From assembly GCA_017403145.1 (NCBI GenBank), contig JAFQOO010000001.1, positions 83,883-147,882 on the forward strand: a stretch of 64,000 bases of DNA, read 5' to 3'. Source of the stretch: Clostridia bacterium. GTDB taxonomy: Bacteria; Bacillota; Clostridia; Christensenellales; DTU072. The notes under the pieces are model-generated. The model was not told the origin of the DNA. It made no database searches and saw nothing but the letters and a program-made list of their open reading frames with translations. Within the stretch, counting starts at the first letter, position 1. Each line of letters opens with the position of its first letter. Below, in pieces: positions 1-9,353 of this stretch. A program made the position numbers and the translations under genes.

Positions 1-1
1 C

Positions 2-1069
2 AATAAGAATATAACTACCGTTCAATTCGCAACCGGTTCTAACGTAGTAATACCCGCCGAAGCATTCAAAGATTGTACCTCACTATTCTCGATAGGCTTC
101 AACGGTACTTTCGACATTGGCGAAAATGCATTCCAAAATACCGATTGGTATAAGGAAGAAGCAAAGAAGACTGCTAATAAGGGCTTCGTAATTGTAAACG
201 GTGGATTATTGATTGGCTACGAAGGAACTGCAACCGATATTGAAATTCCTTCGAAAGTAACCTACATTTACGATTACGTATTCAAGGGTAACGAAAATAT
301 CACTTCGTTGACCTTTGCAAGCGGTTCGGCAATCACTTCCATCAAGGGCGAAACCTTCGTTGGATGTACTCAACTAACCCAAGTAAACTTCAAGCCCATA
401 GAAAAGACCTTGCTTGAACTAGATATGGATGCCTTCGAAGGTACTCTTTGGAAGGCAAATCTACCCTCCGACTTCGTTGTAGTAGGCAACAAGCTACTTG
501 CATACGTAGGTAACGGTGGCGACGTGGTAATTCCCTCGGCTGTAGGCGATAACACCATACTTGAAATATCCGCTAACGTATTCAAGGGTAACACAACTAT
601 CACCTCTATAAGCTTCGGCGTAGGCTCATACTTGAGCACCATACCCGCAGGCGCGTTTGAAGGCTGTGTAAACCTCGAAAAAGTTACCTTCCCCGAAGAT
701 ATCGAGTACGTAGGAAAAGATGCATTCAAGGGCACCAAGTGGCTCGAAAACATCTCCAATGGTAACTTGGGCGAGGGTGAACAAGGCACTCTAATAAACG
801 ATATCTACGTAATAAAGGGCAAAGCTCTATTCTACGTTGGTATAAAAGAAAATCTCGTATTGTACGAAGATACCGCCATTACCACCTTTACTAAGAGCAC
901 CTTCGAGGGTTCAACCGTTAAAGTGATTTACGCATACTTCACTAATCCCGCGTTGGTAACCATAGCCGACGGAGCATTCGATTCTATCGAAGAAATTTGG
1001 GTACCCGAAGAGTTGTTGGAAGTTTATAGAACAGCTTGGAGCTCGGTAGCTCTCAAGATAGTATGTTAG
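2..1069 (+). CDS. BspA-like LRR_5 surface protein, C-terminal part (5' truncated by window edge)
   Basis: The reading frame is open from base 2, so the true start lies outside the window. The visible ~355 residues are irregular leucine-rich repeats of the LRR_5/BspA type: units end in FxGCxxL or AFxG and are separated by hydrophobic strands such as ITSLTF and LEKVTFP. The end resembles the usual BspA-family terminus (VPEELLEVYRTAWSS). In this family the LRR solenoid is extracellular and is linked to adhesion; that role is family knowledge. No LPXTG motif or C-terminal membrane anchor is visible, so any anchor must be at the missing N-terminus, probably a lipoprotein signal as in the 60288 gene. 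It is followed 63 bases later by another lipoprotein gene in the same direction. Confidence 0.85.
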   Translation, partial: NKNITTVQFATGSNVVIPAEAFKDCTSLFSIGFNGTFDIGENAFQNTDWYKEEAKKTANKGFVIVNGGLLIGYEGTATDIEIPSKVTYIYDYVFKGNENITSLTFASGSAITSIKGETFVGCTQLTQVNFKPIEKTLLELDMDAFEGTLWKANLPSDFVVVGNKLLAYVGNGGDVVIPSAVGDNTILEISANVFKGNTTITSISFGVGSYLSTIPAGAFEGCVNLEKVTFPEDIEYVGKDAFKGTKWLENISNGNLGEGEQGTLINDIYVIKGKALFYVGIKENLVLYEDTAITTFTKSTFEGSTVKVIYAYFTNPALVTIADGAFDSIEEIWVPEELLEVYRTAWSSVALKIVC

Positions 1070-1132
1070 AGTTAATCGGTTTATACCGTTGACTATATAG
1101 CAAAAAAAATAACAAAATAGGAGAAAAACGTT

Positions 1133-3871
1133 ATGAAAACAAAATTGCTAATTACTCTATTAGTTATTGCGTTAGTATCATCCATCGCGTTTGGCGTTGT
1201 GGCTTGTACGCCCGATAATAATAATGACGACGGCGACAAGAACAAAGGCAAGAATACCGTTGTTATCGAAACGCTACCCGATATGGTTGACTACGGCGCA
1301 GACTCAAAGTATTATGCAGACGGAAAAGTAGGTTATTCCGATAGTAAAATACTAGAGTGGACCGGCGAGCTGGAAACCAAGCAAGACGAAGAACGCGTAA
1401 AGTGGATTGAGTCCGACGATGCTAGTTACTGGCCCGATACCGTTGAAGAAATGAGAGAGTTCTACGTTACCTTTGGTACCTATGCCGAAGATATCGATAG
1501 CGAAGGCGAAATTAGACTACAATCCGCAATCGGTTATTTCGACGTAGAGGGCAACTGGGTTGACGATGAAGCTGCATCTACCATTCAACGTTTGTTTGCA
1601 TACTCAACCGCATCAGATTTTATCGACAGAATGGATAGCGCTCGTGTTGACGAAAATAGAACCGATGGCTTAATCAAGTACATAGTTCGTAACGACGACG
1701 CATACGTTCTAGAAGAAGGTAAAAAGCGTTCTAAGAATGATTACGAGTTCCGTCTTGGATATGCTAGTGCTCTTGAAGACTACGACCAACTTGACGAGCT
1801 ACAAACCATTTACGACGACTTTACCGAGTACGAAAAAGATACCTCTTATGCTTCTCCTCGTTTCGAAACCGAAGAAGAAGTTCAAGACTATATCAATCGT
1901 AAAAAGAGAAAGATTTATGGTGAAATCTTCACTATCTTTGAAGATAAGGCAGACCAATTTGCACGTTGCGCTATTCAACTTGTAAGCTATGGTATCCAAA
2001 TTATCGACGACGTTATGATGCCTGCTTACGATAACAATAAGGGCGATGGCAGTGAAGTAACGTTTGAAGATTATATTCGCTACGAAATGTTCGACCACGA
2101 AACCTTGAGCTACTTCCTAGCATTTATGGATGCTCAAATCACCTCCTTTAACAGCAATACCTATCAAGCAACCCAAAAGAGCAAGATGATGAGCCTATAT
2201 GGTTATTATTATCAATATCAAAAGGGCGACTACGAAGTATTTGACGATAGCAAGACAGTAGATAACGAAAGATTGGGTAGAGTTACCGAATACGAAGACT
2301 TCCTCGAGCTCAACCACAAAGATTATTTTGATACTTCCGACGAGGCATTGCGTTATCGTGATTACGATAGAAGACAATATGCTGAAGCATATCGCTACTC
2401 CTATAATTGTTACACTAAATATTACACGGTACAATTGAACTTCCAATCCATTCAAGAAGAAAAGGACCTTGAAGTTTACGTTGGCGGTGCAGGCGCTATC
2501 GGCGACTCACTTGTAAACGGACAATATGGTACCGCAAAAATGAACGGTCTAGATACCGTTGGTTCCGGACTAACCTATTCTGGTGAAATGCAAAGTGGTT
2601 GTTCTATGGGTCTTGAAAGCACACTAAAGCTTTCCGACGTTAACTGGGAATACACCGGCGTTGACACCAACGTACTCCGTTACAACAACAGAGCAAAGGC
2701 TTGGAATGGTTTGAGCGAAGCTCAACAAGATTTACCCGCTAATAAGATTAAGAAGGTAGATTACGAAATCGCACAACTCGAAAGCCAACAATATGCTATT
2801 ACCCACAAGACTATTGAACACGCAGACCTAACCAAGGCTCTACAATACCAAATCTACTCTTACAGTGCAGACTCCATTCGTTCTATCCAAGCTGCTAAGA
2901 AAGACGAAGTTACCTATTACCTAGCAATCGACCGCTTCCTAGCAACCGTTCCTTATGATTATGAACAAATCGTTGGCGGTGGCATTATGGTTCCCGAATA
3001 CGTTAAAGTTGCGTTCGCAGAGCTAGAAGAAGATGCTGGTAGAAACGATGCTAAGTTTAACAACCTTGATGCAAACTATACCGTAGGTACTGCAAGAGAC
3101 CAAGCAAACCAAGCTAATAATGCAGACTGGGCAGGTATTAAAGATAATATCGCTAAGACCCTTGCAACCGACTTTAACGCATATCATAAGTCCGATGCAA
3201 ACAACGTAAAATCCGTTGATATCTACTTTGAAGACACCCTTATTAGAAAGGTTATGTCTTGTGGTGCTGTTCAAGAAGAACCCTGTCTAGACGGAACCAG
3301 CCACTTGTATTGTGATGAAGAATACGACACCGATTGGGCACTATCTCGTCTACTTGACACCCACGAAGTAGTACTTCGTTATATGGCAGGTCAAGCTGTT
3401 GTTACCTTCAAGCAAGTAACTCTAAACGACTTTACCGACCCCACCAAGTTCCACAAGGATATCAAGTCTATGCCTAGCGGAACCATCGTTACCGCAACCG
3501 AAGCTAAGGCTGCTAAGAAGTACTCTATGACCTACGTTGATGCTAAGGATACCATAACTCTTGGCACCAGCGACGAAATAGGTACCGCTTGCACCACCGT
3601 AACCGATGGTAAATACCCCGTAGTTGGTACTGCTAGCCAATACTGGGATAACGTTCCCGTATACGAATCTACTCAATTCGCTTGCGTAACCGAAGCGGGC
3701 AAGGTTAACACCGGTAGAATTACCCTCAAGATTGATAACGTTGAGTACGTATACTCGTTCGTAGGTTGGTACGTTGATGAAAACTTCAAGTACGGCGTAC
3801 TACTAGACGAAACCTACAATTACGACCTAAGATTGTATCCCGGATACATTCTAGAAAAGGTAGTTAAATAA
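1133..3871 (+). CDS. Large secreted lipoprotein of unknown function, 912 aa
   Basis: The N-terminus is a clear type II signal peptide: MKTK, a hydrophobic stretch, then the lipobox VVAC with the lipidated cysteine at residue 25, followed by an Asn/Asp-rich linker. The start is fixed by a TAGGAG ribosome binding site about 10 bases upstream. The body is acidic and rich in Tyr, Asp and Glu with no domain I recognise. The last ~35 residues (around FVGWYVDENF ... DLRLYPGY) look like an InlB/Listeria-Bacteroides (Flg_new) repeat, a small extracellular beta module. It sits directly after a BspA-like gene, so a cell-surface role alongside it is likely. The middle has no obvious catalytic motif. A substrate-binding or polysaccharide-associated role is possible but nothing in the sequence shows it. 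Confidence 0.8.
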   Translation: MKTKLLITLLVIALVSSIAFGVVACTPDNNNDDGDKNKGKNTVVIETLPDMVDYGADSKYYADGKVGYSDSKILEWTGELETKQDEERVKWIESDDASYWPDTVEEMREFYVTFGTYAEDIDSEGEIRLQSAIGYFDVEGNWVDDEAASTIQRLFAYSTASDFIDRMDSARVDENRTDGLIKYIVRNDDAYVLEEGKKRSKNDYEFRLGYASALEDYDQLDELQTIYDDFTEYEKDTSYASPRFETEEEVQDYINRKKRKIYGEIFTIFEDKADQFARCAIQLVSYGIQIIDDVMMPAYDNNKGDGSEVTFEDYIRYEMFDHETLSYFLAFMDAQITSFNSNTYQATQKSKMMSLYGYYYQYQKGDYEVFDDSKTVDNERLGRVTEYEDFLELNHKDYFDTSDEALRYRDYDRRQYAEAYRYSYNCYTKYYTVQLNFQSIQEEKDLEVYVGGAGAIGDSLVNGQYGTAKMNGLDTVGSGLTYSGEMQSGCSMGLESTLKLSDVNWEYTGVDTNVLRYNNRAKAWNGLSEAQQDLPANKIKKVDYEIAQLESQQYAITHKTIEHADLTKALQYQIYSYSADSIRSIQAAKKDEVTYYLAIDRFLATVPYDYEQIVGGGIMVPEYVKVAFAELEEDAGRNDAKFNNLDANYTVGTARDQANQANNADWAGIKDNIAKTLATDFNAYHKSDANNVKSVDIYFEDTLIRKVMSCGAVQEEPCLDGTSHLYCDEEYDTDWALSRLLDTHEVVLRYMAGQAVVTFKQVTLNDFTDPTKFHKDIKSMPSGTIVTATEAKAAKKYSMTYVDAKDTITLGTSDEIGTACTTVTDGKYPVVGTASQYWDNVPVYESTQFACVTEAGKVNTGRITLKIDNVEYVYSFVGWYVDENFKYGVLLDETYNYDLRLYPGYILEKVVK

Positions 3872-3889
3872 TCACAACTAACTAAAATG

Positions 3890-3921
3890 GAATTCGGCGC
3901 AACGCGCCGAATTCTTTTTTT
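3890..3921 (+). terminator. Intrinsic terminator after the 912-aa lipoprotein gene
   Basis: Perfect 11-bp stem (GAATTCGGCGC pairing with GCGCCGAATTC), loop AAC, then seven T. It begins 18 bases past the stop codon. Confidence 0.93.
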
Positions 3922-4042
3922 GCCCCAAAAAGTAGTGGGCTGGTTTTATAGCAAAATCAAATAAAAGGATACCTATAAAGAGATTTATAATTACCCAAAC
4001 AGCTGATTTTATTAAAAAGTAATCAAGGGTATAACGCTAGCA

Positions 4043-4048
4043 TAAAAT
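4043..4048 (+). promoter_or_regulatory. Putative -10 element (TAAAAT) 6 nt before the 4055 start codon
   Basis: TAAAAT ends 6 bases before ATG and no Shine-Dalgarno sequence is present, so the transcript would begin at or next to the start codon. The -35 region is weak (TAATCA at 4020). The same 6-nt spacing recurs at several other genes in the window. The remaining intergenic DNA (3922-4042) shows nothing else clear. Confidence 0.4.
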
Positions 4049-4054
4049 TATATT

Positions 4055-5032
4055 ATGTTTAGTAGTATCCTCACTCTTTTTTCCGGCATTGGAACCTTTT
4101 TGCTTGGTATGAAGCTTATATCTTCGAACCTACAAAAGGTGGCTAGTGGTAAAATAGAAAAATTGTTCAATAGCATTTCCAATTCTAAACTAGTGTCGGT
4201 TGGCGTTGGTGTTGGGAGTGCCGCGGTGTTACAAAGCTCGTCTGCAACCACGGTAATATTGGTATCGCTGGTTAATAGTGGTATAGTAACGCTTATGCAG
4301 GCAACTTGCATAATAATGGGAGCGAATATTGGTACAACTTTTACCGCACTTATAATTTCCTTTAATTACCTACCGATAGGGGAAATGTTTGCATTTTTAT
4401 CCTTTGTTGGCGTTATGCTCGTTATGGTAGATAAGAGTGAAAAACTAAAATCAATAGGGTGGATAGTGGGCAGTTGCGGTTTGATGTTCATAGGGCTAGA
4501 TATCATAAAGCTTTCTGCAATGGCTCTAAGTGAGTTTTCTTCTTTTAACTCGTTGTTTTTATCCATAAATAGTCCGTTTATTTTGCTGGCTTTGGGCACG
4601 CTCTTTACCGCTATAATACAAAGTTCAAGTGCTCTTACGGGTATAGTTATCACCTTTAGCCATTTGGGAATTATGCCTGTTACAGGTGCTTTTTATTTGA
4701 TTATGGGCGGAAATATCGGCTCCTGTATGACTGCGTTACTCGCTTCGATAGGTGGTAACGTTAACGCAAAACGTACAGCCTTTATCAATTTGCTTTTCAA
4801 TGCACTAGGGGTATTGATTTTCTTACCATTCGTAATCGTTTTTGGCGAAAAAACCGTAAACTTGCTAAAAAACTTATCGGTGTCGGTGCTAATCGCCTAT
4901 TTCCATATTGCGTTCAACTTGATAACCACACTCGTATTACTGCCCTTTACGAAAAAACTAACCGATTTGAGTATGCTTTTTATCTATGATAAAAAAGATA
5001 ATAATATGCTTGTAATGGGGGAAAAATTGTAG
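4055..5032 (+). CDS. Na/Pi cotransporter family protein (PhoU-less)
   Basis: A 325-residue polytopic membrane protein of the Na/Pi-cotransporter family (PF02690, NptA-like). The family's inverted repeat is marked by two QSSSA motifs, at residues 60-66 (QSSSATT) and about 189-196 (QSSSALTG). Each is followed by a GANIGT- or GGNIGS-like motif. Relatives import phosphate using a sodium gradient. Many bacterial members carry a C-terminal PhoU-like domain and are around 530-560 residues. This one stops after the membrane part, so the regulatory domain is absent. It stands alone between a terminator and luxS. No Shine-Dalgarno is visible and a -10-like hexamer lies just before the ATG. Confidence 0.9.
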   Translation: MFSSILTLFSGIGTFLLGMKLISSNLQKVASGKIEKLFNSISNSKLVSVGVGVGSAAVLQSSSATTVILVSLVNSGIVTLMQATCIIMGANIGTTFTALIISFNYLPIGEMFAFLSFVGVMLVMVDKSEKLKSIGWIVGSCGLMFIGLDIIKLSAMALSEFSSFNSLFLSINSPFILLALGTLFTAIIQSSSALTGIVITFSHLGIMPVTGAFYLIMGGNIGSCMTALLASIGGNVNAKRTAFINLLFNALGVLIFLPFVIVFGEKTVNLLKNLSVSVLIAYFHIAFNLITTLVLLPFTKKLTDLSMLFIYDKKDNNMLVMGEKL

Positions 5033-5072
5033 TACAATATATGCGTATGATTTTAGATTTTAGGAGAAAAAT

Positions 5073-5606
5073 ATGGAACTTGATACCAAGAACGTAGCTA
5101 GTTTTCAAATTGACCACACCAAATTAAAATGCGGTTTGTTCGTTAGCAGAAAGGATTTAGTAGGTTCTAACGTTATAACCACTTTTGATATTAGAATGAA
5201 GCGCCCTTATTACGACGAACCTATGGGAACGGGTTCTATCCACGCCCTTGAGCACTTGATTGCTACCTATATGCGTAGCGACTCCTTGTGGGGTGATAGA
5301 ATAATATACTTTGGACCTATGGGATGCAGAACGGGCTTCTATCTGGTTGTAGCAGGCGATTTGGAATCCCAAGATTTGTTGCCTTTTATAGAAAGAACCT
5401 TTGATTTCGTTTCCGATTTTGAGGGCGAAATTCCCGCATCTAACCCCAAAGAGTGTGGTAACTGCTTCGATATGGACCTAGAAATGGCAAAGGTTGATGC
5501 AACGTTATATTACAACATAATTATTGCACCCAAAAAGGAAAACTTGGTATATCCCGTTAAGAGAGAACGCAAAAAAGCTACTCCTAAAGACACCCCTAAA
5601 GAATAA
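5073..5606 (+). CDS. luxS: S-ribosylhomocysteine lyase (AI-2 synthesis)
   Basis: LuxS cleaves S-ribosylhomocysteine to homocysteine and DPD, the precursor of autoinducer-2, in the activated methyl cycle. The metal-site motif HALEH is at residues 57-61, the catalytic cysteine lies in MGCRTGF (C85), and the third metal ligand is in ECGN (C128). The N-terminal motif DHTKL matches the family (DHT). The protein is 177 residues, about 20 longer than typical, because of a charged Lys/Glu-rich tail. The start has a TAGGAG site 7 bases upstream. The usual partner Pfs (MTA/SAH nucleosidase) is not in the window. The next gene, an aminopeptidase, follows after a short gap in the same direction. Confidence 0.96.
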   Translation: MELDTKNVASFQIDHTKLKCGLFVSRKDLVGSNVITTFDIRMKRPYYDEPMGTGSIHALEHLIATYMRSDSLWGDRIIYFGPMGCRTGFYLVVAGDLESQDLLPFIERTFDFVSDFEGEIPASNPKECGNCFDMDLEMAKVDATLYYNIIIAPKKENLVYPVKRERKKATPKDTPKE

Positions 5607-5628
5607 AAAATATAAAGGAAGTATAAAT

Positions 5629-6744
5629 ATGGTTGACCAAAGAATTGAAAAACTCGCAAACGTACTAGTAAATTATTCTTGTAACCTACAAAAAGGTGAA
5701 AAGATTCTTATTGAAGCACGTGGAATAGATTATATGCTTGTAAACGCTATCGTAAAAGAAGTTTACAAAGTAGGCGGACTACCCTTTGTTCATATGGAAG
5801 ATAACCGCGTTGCAAGAGCACTCCGTCTAGGTATGACGGAAGAGCTTGCTACTTTGATGGCAAAATTTGACGGCGCTCGTATGGCGGAAATGGATGCTTA
5901 TATCGGTATCCGTGGCGGTAACAACTGCTATGAGCTAAGCGACGTTGACCCCGAATTGATGAGCATTTATAATCGTTGCTACAGCCATCCCGTTCATCAT
6001 GAACTTCGCGTAGCAAAGACCAAGTGGGTAGTTTTGCGTTATCCTAACGAGGGTATGGCAGAGCAAGCACGTATGTCCACCGATGCTTTTGAAGATTTCT
6101 ACTTTAACGTATGTAATCTTGACTACGCAAAGATGGATAAGGCAATGGATGCCCTTCAAGAGCTTCTTAATAAGACCGATAAGGTTCGCCTTACCGCTGT
6201 TGATACCGACCTCACCTTTAGCATAAAGGGTATCGGCTCCAAGAAGTGCGCAGGTCATATGAATATTCCGGACGGTGAAATTTACTCCGCTCCCGTTAAA
6301 GATTCCGTAAACGGATATATCCATTACAACGCACCTAGCGTAGAAAATGGTATTGAGTTCAAAGACGTTCGTCTAGAGTTCAAAGATGGTAAGATTATAA
6401 ACGCTACCGCTAACGATACCAAGGCTGTTAACGCTATATTCGATACCGACGAAGGCGCTCGTTACGTTGGTGAATTCGCACTTGGCGTAAATCCCTACAT
6501 CAACAATCCTATGGGCGATATCCTCTTTGATGAGAAGATAGCAGGCTCTATTCACTTTACCCCAGGTAGCTGTTACGAAGATTGCTACAATGGTAACATC
6601 AGCGCAGTACACTGGGACCTAGTACTAATACAAACCCCCGAGTATGGTGGCGGTGAAATCTACTTCGACGACGTACTAATTCGTAAAGACGGTAGATTCG
6701 TTCTCCCCGAACTTGAATGCCTCAACCCCGAAAATCTAAAATAA
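5629..6744 (+). CDS. M29-family aminopeptidase (AmpS/PepS-like)
   Basis: A 371-residue cytoplasmic metallo-aminopeptidase of family M29 (thermophilic metalloprotease, AmpS/AmpT/PepS). Family features are the N-terminal IEKLANVLVNYSCNLQKGE block, the DLTFSIKGIG strand, the NIPDGEIY motif and the C-terminal HFTPGSCY block that supplies metal ligands. These enzymes use two divalent metal ions to remove N-terminal residues from peptides. The frame is open further upstream into luxS, but ATG 5629 is preceded by AAGGAAG at ideal distance and matches the usual N-terminus. Its stop codon overlaps the next start (TAATG), so the acyltransferase downstream is translationally coupled. Confidence 0.93.
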   Translation: MVDQRIEKLANVLVNYSCNLQKGEKILIEARGIDYMLVNAIVKEVYKVGGLPFVHMEDNRVARALRLGMTEELATLMAKFDGARMAEMDAYIGIRGGNNCYELSDVDPELMSIYNRCYSHPVHHELRVAKTKWVVLRYPNEGMAEQARMSTDAFEDFYFNVCNLDYAKMDKAMDALQELLNKTDKVRLTAVDTDLTFSIKGIGSKKCAGHMNIPDGEIYSAPVKDSVNGYIHYNAPSVENGIEFKDVRLEFKDGKIINATANDTKAVNAIFDTDEGARYVGEFALGVNPYINNPMGDILFDEKIAGSIHFTPGSCYEDCYNGNISAVHWDLVLIQTPEYGGGEIYFDDVLIRKDGRFVLPELECLNPENLK

Positions 6745-7988
6745 TGAAAGAAAAGCAAAAGACACAAGACCTCAAAAATTTTGTACCCACTAAGCCTAAT
6801 AAGCTACTTTATCCGTTGCTTATTTTAGTGGGTAGGATACTAGGTAAAATCTGGATAAACGCTAAGTTTAAAAAGGACCCTGCTATCAAAGATAGGAAGG
6901 GACCTTTCGTATGCGTAGGTACCCACTCCTGCATTATGGACGTTGCAATGATGATGCTCACTATGAGTCCCGTATCTTTGAACATTGTATGCGGTCGCGA
7001 CGTTATGACTTGGAACGTTTTGAAGCCATTTGCTAAGGCGATTGGTCTTTTGCCTATCAATCAATTTGAAATGGACCTAGCATCTATTCGCTCTATGAAG
7101 AGGGCGGTAGATAGCGGTTGCTCGCTAGCACTTTTCCCCGAAGGTAAATTCACTTTGGATGGTAGAGGAATGTACTATATTCCCGAAAGCTTGGCTAAGC
7201 TTCTCAAGTTGCTAAAAGCCGACGTAGTATTTTGCCATAACAATGGTGGCTACTGCGCGCGTCCTCGTTGGTATAGCGGTTTTAAGTATGGTACCGTTGT
7301 GAACGAAAGCACTTTGTTATTTACCAAAGAACAGCTTGCCCAATTGAGCGACAAGGAAATATACGACGTTCTCAAAGAAAAATTCAAGTTTAACGACTGC
7401 TTATACCAACGCGAAAACAATCTTCGTTTCAAAGCTAAAAATCCCGCTGAAGGTCTCCATTATATACTTTACAAGTGCCCAAAATGCGGTGAAGAGTACG
7501 AAATGGTTAGCGATGCTCACTACCTAACTTGCGAAAAGTGTGGCAACAAGGTAGAGTTTACCGAGTATGGTGAGCTTATCCCACAAGGCGACTCGTTTGC
7601 CTTTGAAAGAATAGATTTGTGGTACGAGTACGAAAGGGAGGCTGTTAGAAAGGAAATCGCTAACGATAACTTTGAAATGCGCCACCCCGTAGTATGGGAA
7701 AGAGCGGACGAGAACCATAATTACGTAGAGCTTGGAGAGGGTGAATTTTTCCTTAACCACGAATATATAGGCTTTGTAGGAAAGCGCTACGACAATGGTG
7801 AAGAGGTGCTAATACAAGTACCTACCCTAAAACAACCCACCATAGTACACAAAAACTCCGAGGCAATAGACCTTACTATAGATACCATAGTAAATCGTTT
7901 CTATTTTAAAGAGGTCAAGTATTCTTGCAAATACAACATCGCAGTAGAGGAACTTTATAGGAAGCACAAAAACCTGCCTATAGACTAA
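6744..7988 (+). CDS. PlsC-like acyltransferase with a C-terminal zinc ribbon
   Basis: The N-terminal half carries the glycerolipid acyltransferase HX4D motif (HSCIMD, H61-D66) and the later FPEG motif, so a 1-acyl-glycerol-3-phosphate acyltransferase-type reaction is likely. From about residue 240 a second part begins. It has two CxxC pairs (CPKC and CEKC) that would bind one zinc, followed by ~130 residues I do not recognise. That tail is not part of ordinary PlsC, which is ~200-250 residues; this protein is 414. The start ATG overlaps the previous stop (TAATG). Acyl donor and acceptor are not deducible. It could act on phospholipid precursors or on another acceptor held by the C-terminal part. 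Confidence 0.82.
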   Translation: MKEKQKTQDLKNFVPTKPNKLLYPLLILVGRILGKIWINAKFKKDPAIKDRKGPFVCVGTHSCIMDVAMMMLTMSPVSLNIVCGRDVMTWNVLKPFAKAIGLLPINQFEMDLASIRSMKRAVDSGCSLALFPEGKFTLDGRGMYYIPESLAKLLKLLKADVVFCHNNGGYCARPRWYSGFKYGTVVNESTLLFTKEQLAQLSDKEIYDVLKEKFKFNDCLYQRENNLRFKAKNPAEGLHYILYKCPKCGEEYEMVSDAHYLTCEKCGNKVEFTEYGELIPQGDSFAFERIDLWYEYEREAVRKEIANDNFEMRHPVVWERADENHNYVELGEGEFFLNHEYIGFVGKRYDNGEEVLIQVPTLKQPTIVHKNSEAIDLTIDTIVNRFYFKEVKYSCKYNIAVEELYRKHKNLPID

Positions 7989-8004
7989 GTAATTAAAATG
8001 GGTA

Positions 8005-8033
8005 TTGCCAAATATCCCCATTTATGTTATAAT
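8005..8033 (+). promoter_or_regulatory. Promoter of the M28 peptidase gene
   Basis: TTGCCA (8005-8010), 17-bp spacer, TATAAT (8028-8033). An imperfect inverted repeat (AAATGGG at 7996, CCCATTT at 8017) brackets the -35 region and could be an operator or the upstream gene's weak terminator. Confidence 0.7.
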
Positions 8034-8067
8034 ACCGACAATATTTTTTAATAAAGGAAGAGAGTTT

Positions 8068-9303
8068 ATGTTTAAAAAGTATGCCGATGAAACAATGGAT
8101 TTCATAAAAAAGATTGAAGCTGACGGTCCTCGTTTGCCCGGAAGCGACGAAGAAAAAGCAGCTTGCGTTAAAATCCAACAAGAAATAAAAGATAGAGTTG
8201 GACTAGACACCAAGACCGAAGAATTTATTTTCGCACCCAGAGCCAGCATAGGCGGTATTTGTTACTTGGGATATGCGGGACTTCTTTCCATATTGGTCTA
8301 TTACATAGGTGGTTTGTATGGAACCATTCTTGCAGGCTTTGCCTTCTGCTGTATTATGCTTTTCGTAGCTTTACAAGTTATTCGTTATACCGCGACCTTC
8401 GACTTACTATTCAAGCACGAAAAATCTTCCAATATCATTACCGAAATCCCTCCCGTAAACGGAGAAACCAAGTTTACCGTATATTTAGGGGCTCACTATG
8501 ATAGCAGTTGGTGTTGGAAACTTTCACTCAAAAATCCCAATACCGCTATTATCAAAACTGCATACGGTATTTTGGGCGCAATAGCAATGATAGGTATTTG
8601 TGTTCTTCGTGCAGTAAACGATTTTGTTTATTTTGGCGGAAATGCAGACTATATCATCAATATTTGCACTATGATTATTCCTATTGCAATCATCCCCGGT
8701 CTATATTTTATCACCCAATACGTTACCGGTGATAAGACTATTGCCAGCCCCGGCGCAATGGATAACCTAAGCGGTATCGGTTCCAATATGATGATAATGA
8801 AATACTTTAAAGAGCATCCCGAAGATATGCCCGAAGGAATGCGCCTTGTATATCTTGGCTTCGGTGCAGAGGAAGCAAGCTTAAAGGGTAGTCTTGACTA
8901 CGTTAAAAAGCATAAGGAAGAGCTTAGCGACGGACACAGCTACGTTATTAACGTAGACTCTATAGCCGACCCCGACCATTTTGAAGCAATTATAGGCGAC
9001 CTATTACAAGGAACAAAGTTCGACCCCACCTTGATAGGATACGTACACGAAGCATATAAGGAACTAGGAATAGATAATGCAAAATCTATCTATAATCCCG
9101 TTGGCGGATGCGACTCTACTCCCTTCCGTAATGCCGATATTCCTACCGTTACTATCGCTGCACAAAATCCCACGACTACCTATTATTACCACACCATGCA
9201 CGATAAATCGGAAAGATTTACCACCGATACTCTCGATAAAGGTTTGAACGTAATCTACAAGGTAATCAAAAAGATAGCGGAAAAGGAAAACGCAGGAAAA
9301 TAG
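8068..9303 (+). CDS. M28-family metallopeptidase with membrane segments
   Basis: A 411-residue zinc peptidase of family M28. Metal and catalytic residues appear in the expected order: AHYDS (H143, D145), AMDNLSG (D232), the Glu pair in GAEEAS (E268-E269), VDSIADP, and HTMHDKSE near the end. Unlike secreted M28 aminopeptidases it has no signal peptide. Instead there are hydrophobic segments around residues 65-110 and 160-220, which interrupt the peptidase domain, so it is probably membrane-embedded. The start ATG 8068 has AAGGAAGAG 7 bases upstream; an earlier in-frame start lacks a site. It has its own promoter and is followed by a terminator. Substrate unknown. Confidence 0.88.
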   Translation: MFKKYADETMDFIKKIEADGPRLPGSDEEKAACVKIQQEIKDRVGLDTKTEEFIFAPRASIGGICYLGYAGLLSILVYYIGGLYGTILAGFAFCCIMLFVALQVIRYTATFDLLFKHEKSSNIITEIPPVNGETKFTVYLGAHYDSSWCWKLSLKNPNTAIIKTAYGILGAIAMIGICVLRAVNDFVYFGGNADYIINICTMIIPIAIIPGLYFITQYVTGDKTIASPGAMDNLSGIGSNMMIMKYFKEHPEDMPEGMRLVYLGFGAEEASLKGSLDYVKKHKEELSDGHSYVINVDSIADPDHFEAIIGDLLQGTKFDPTLIGYVHEAYKELGIDNAKSIYNPVGGCDSTPFRNADIPTVTIAAQNPTTTYYYHTMHDKSERFTTDTLDKGLNVIYKVIKKIAEKENAGK

Positions 9304-9321
9304 TTAAAACCTTTCAAAAAT

Positions 9322-9346
9322 AAAAGTCCCCGAAAAGGGGACTTTT
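9322..9346. terminator. Bidirectional intrinsic terminator
   Basis: Perfect 10-bp stem (AAAAGTCCCC / GGGGACTTTT) with loop GAAAA. T runs on both strands serve the plus-strand peptidase gene and the converging PNPOx-family gene. Confidence 0.93.
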
Positions 9347-9353
9347 TTTAACG

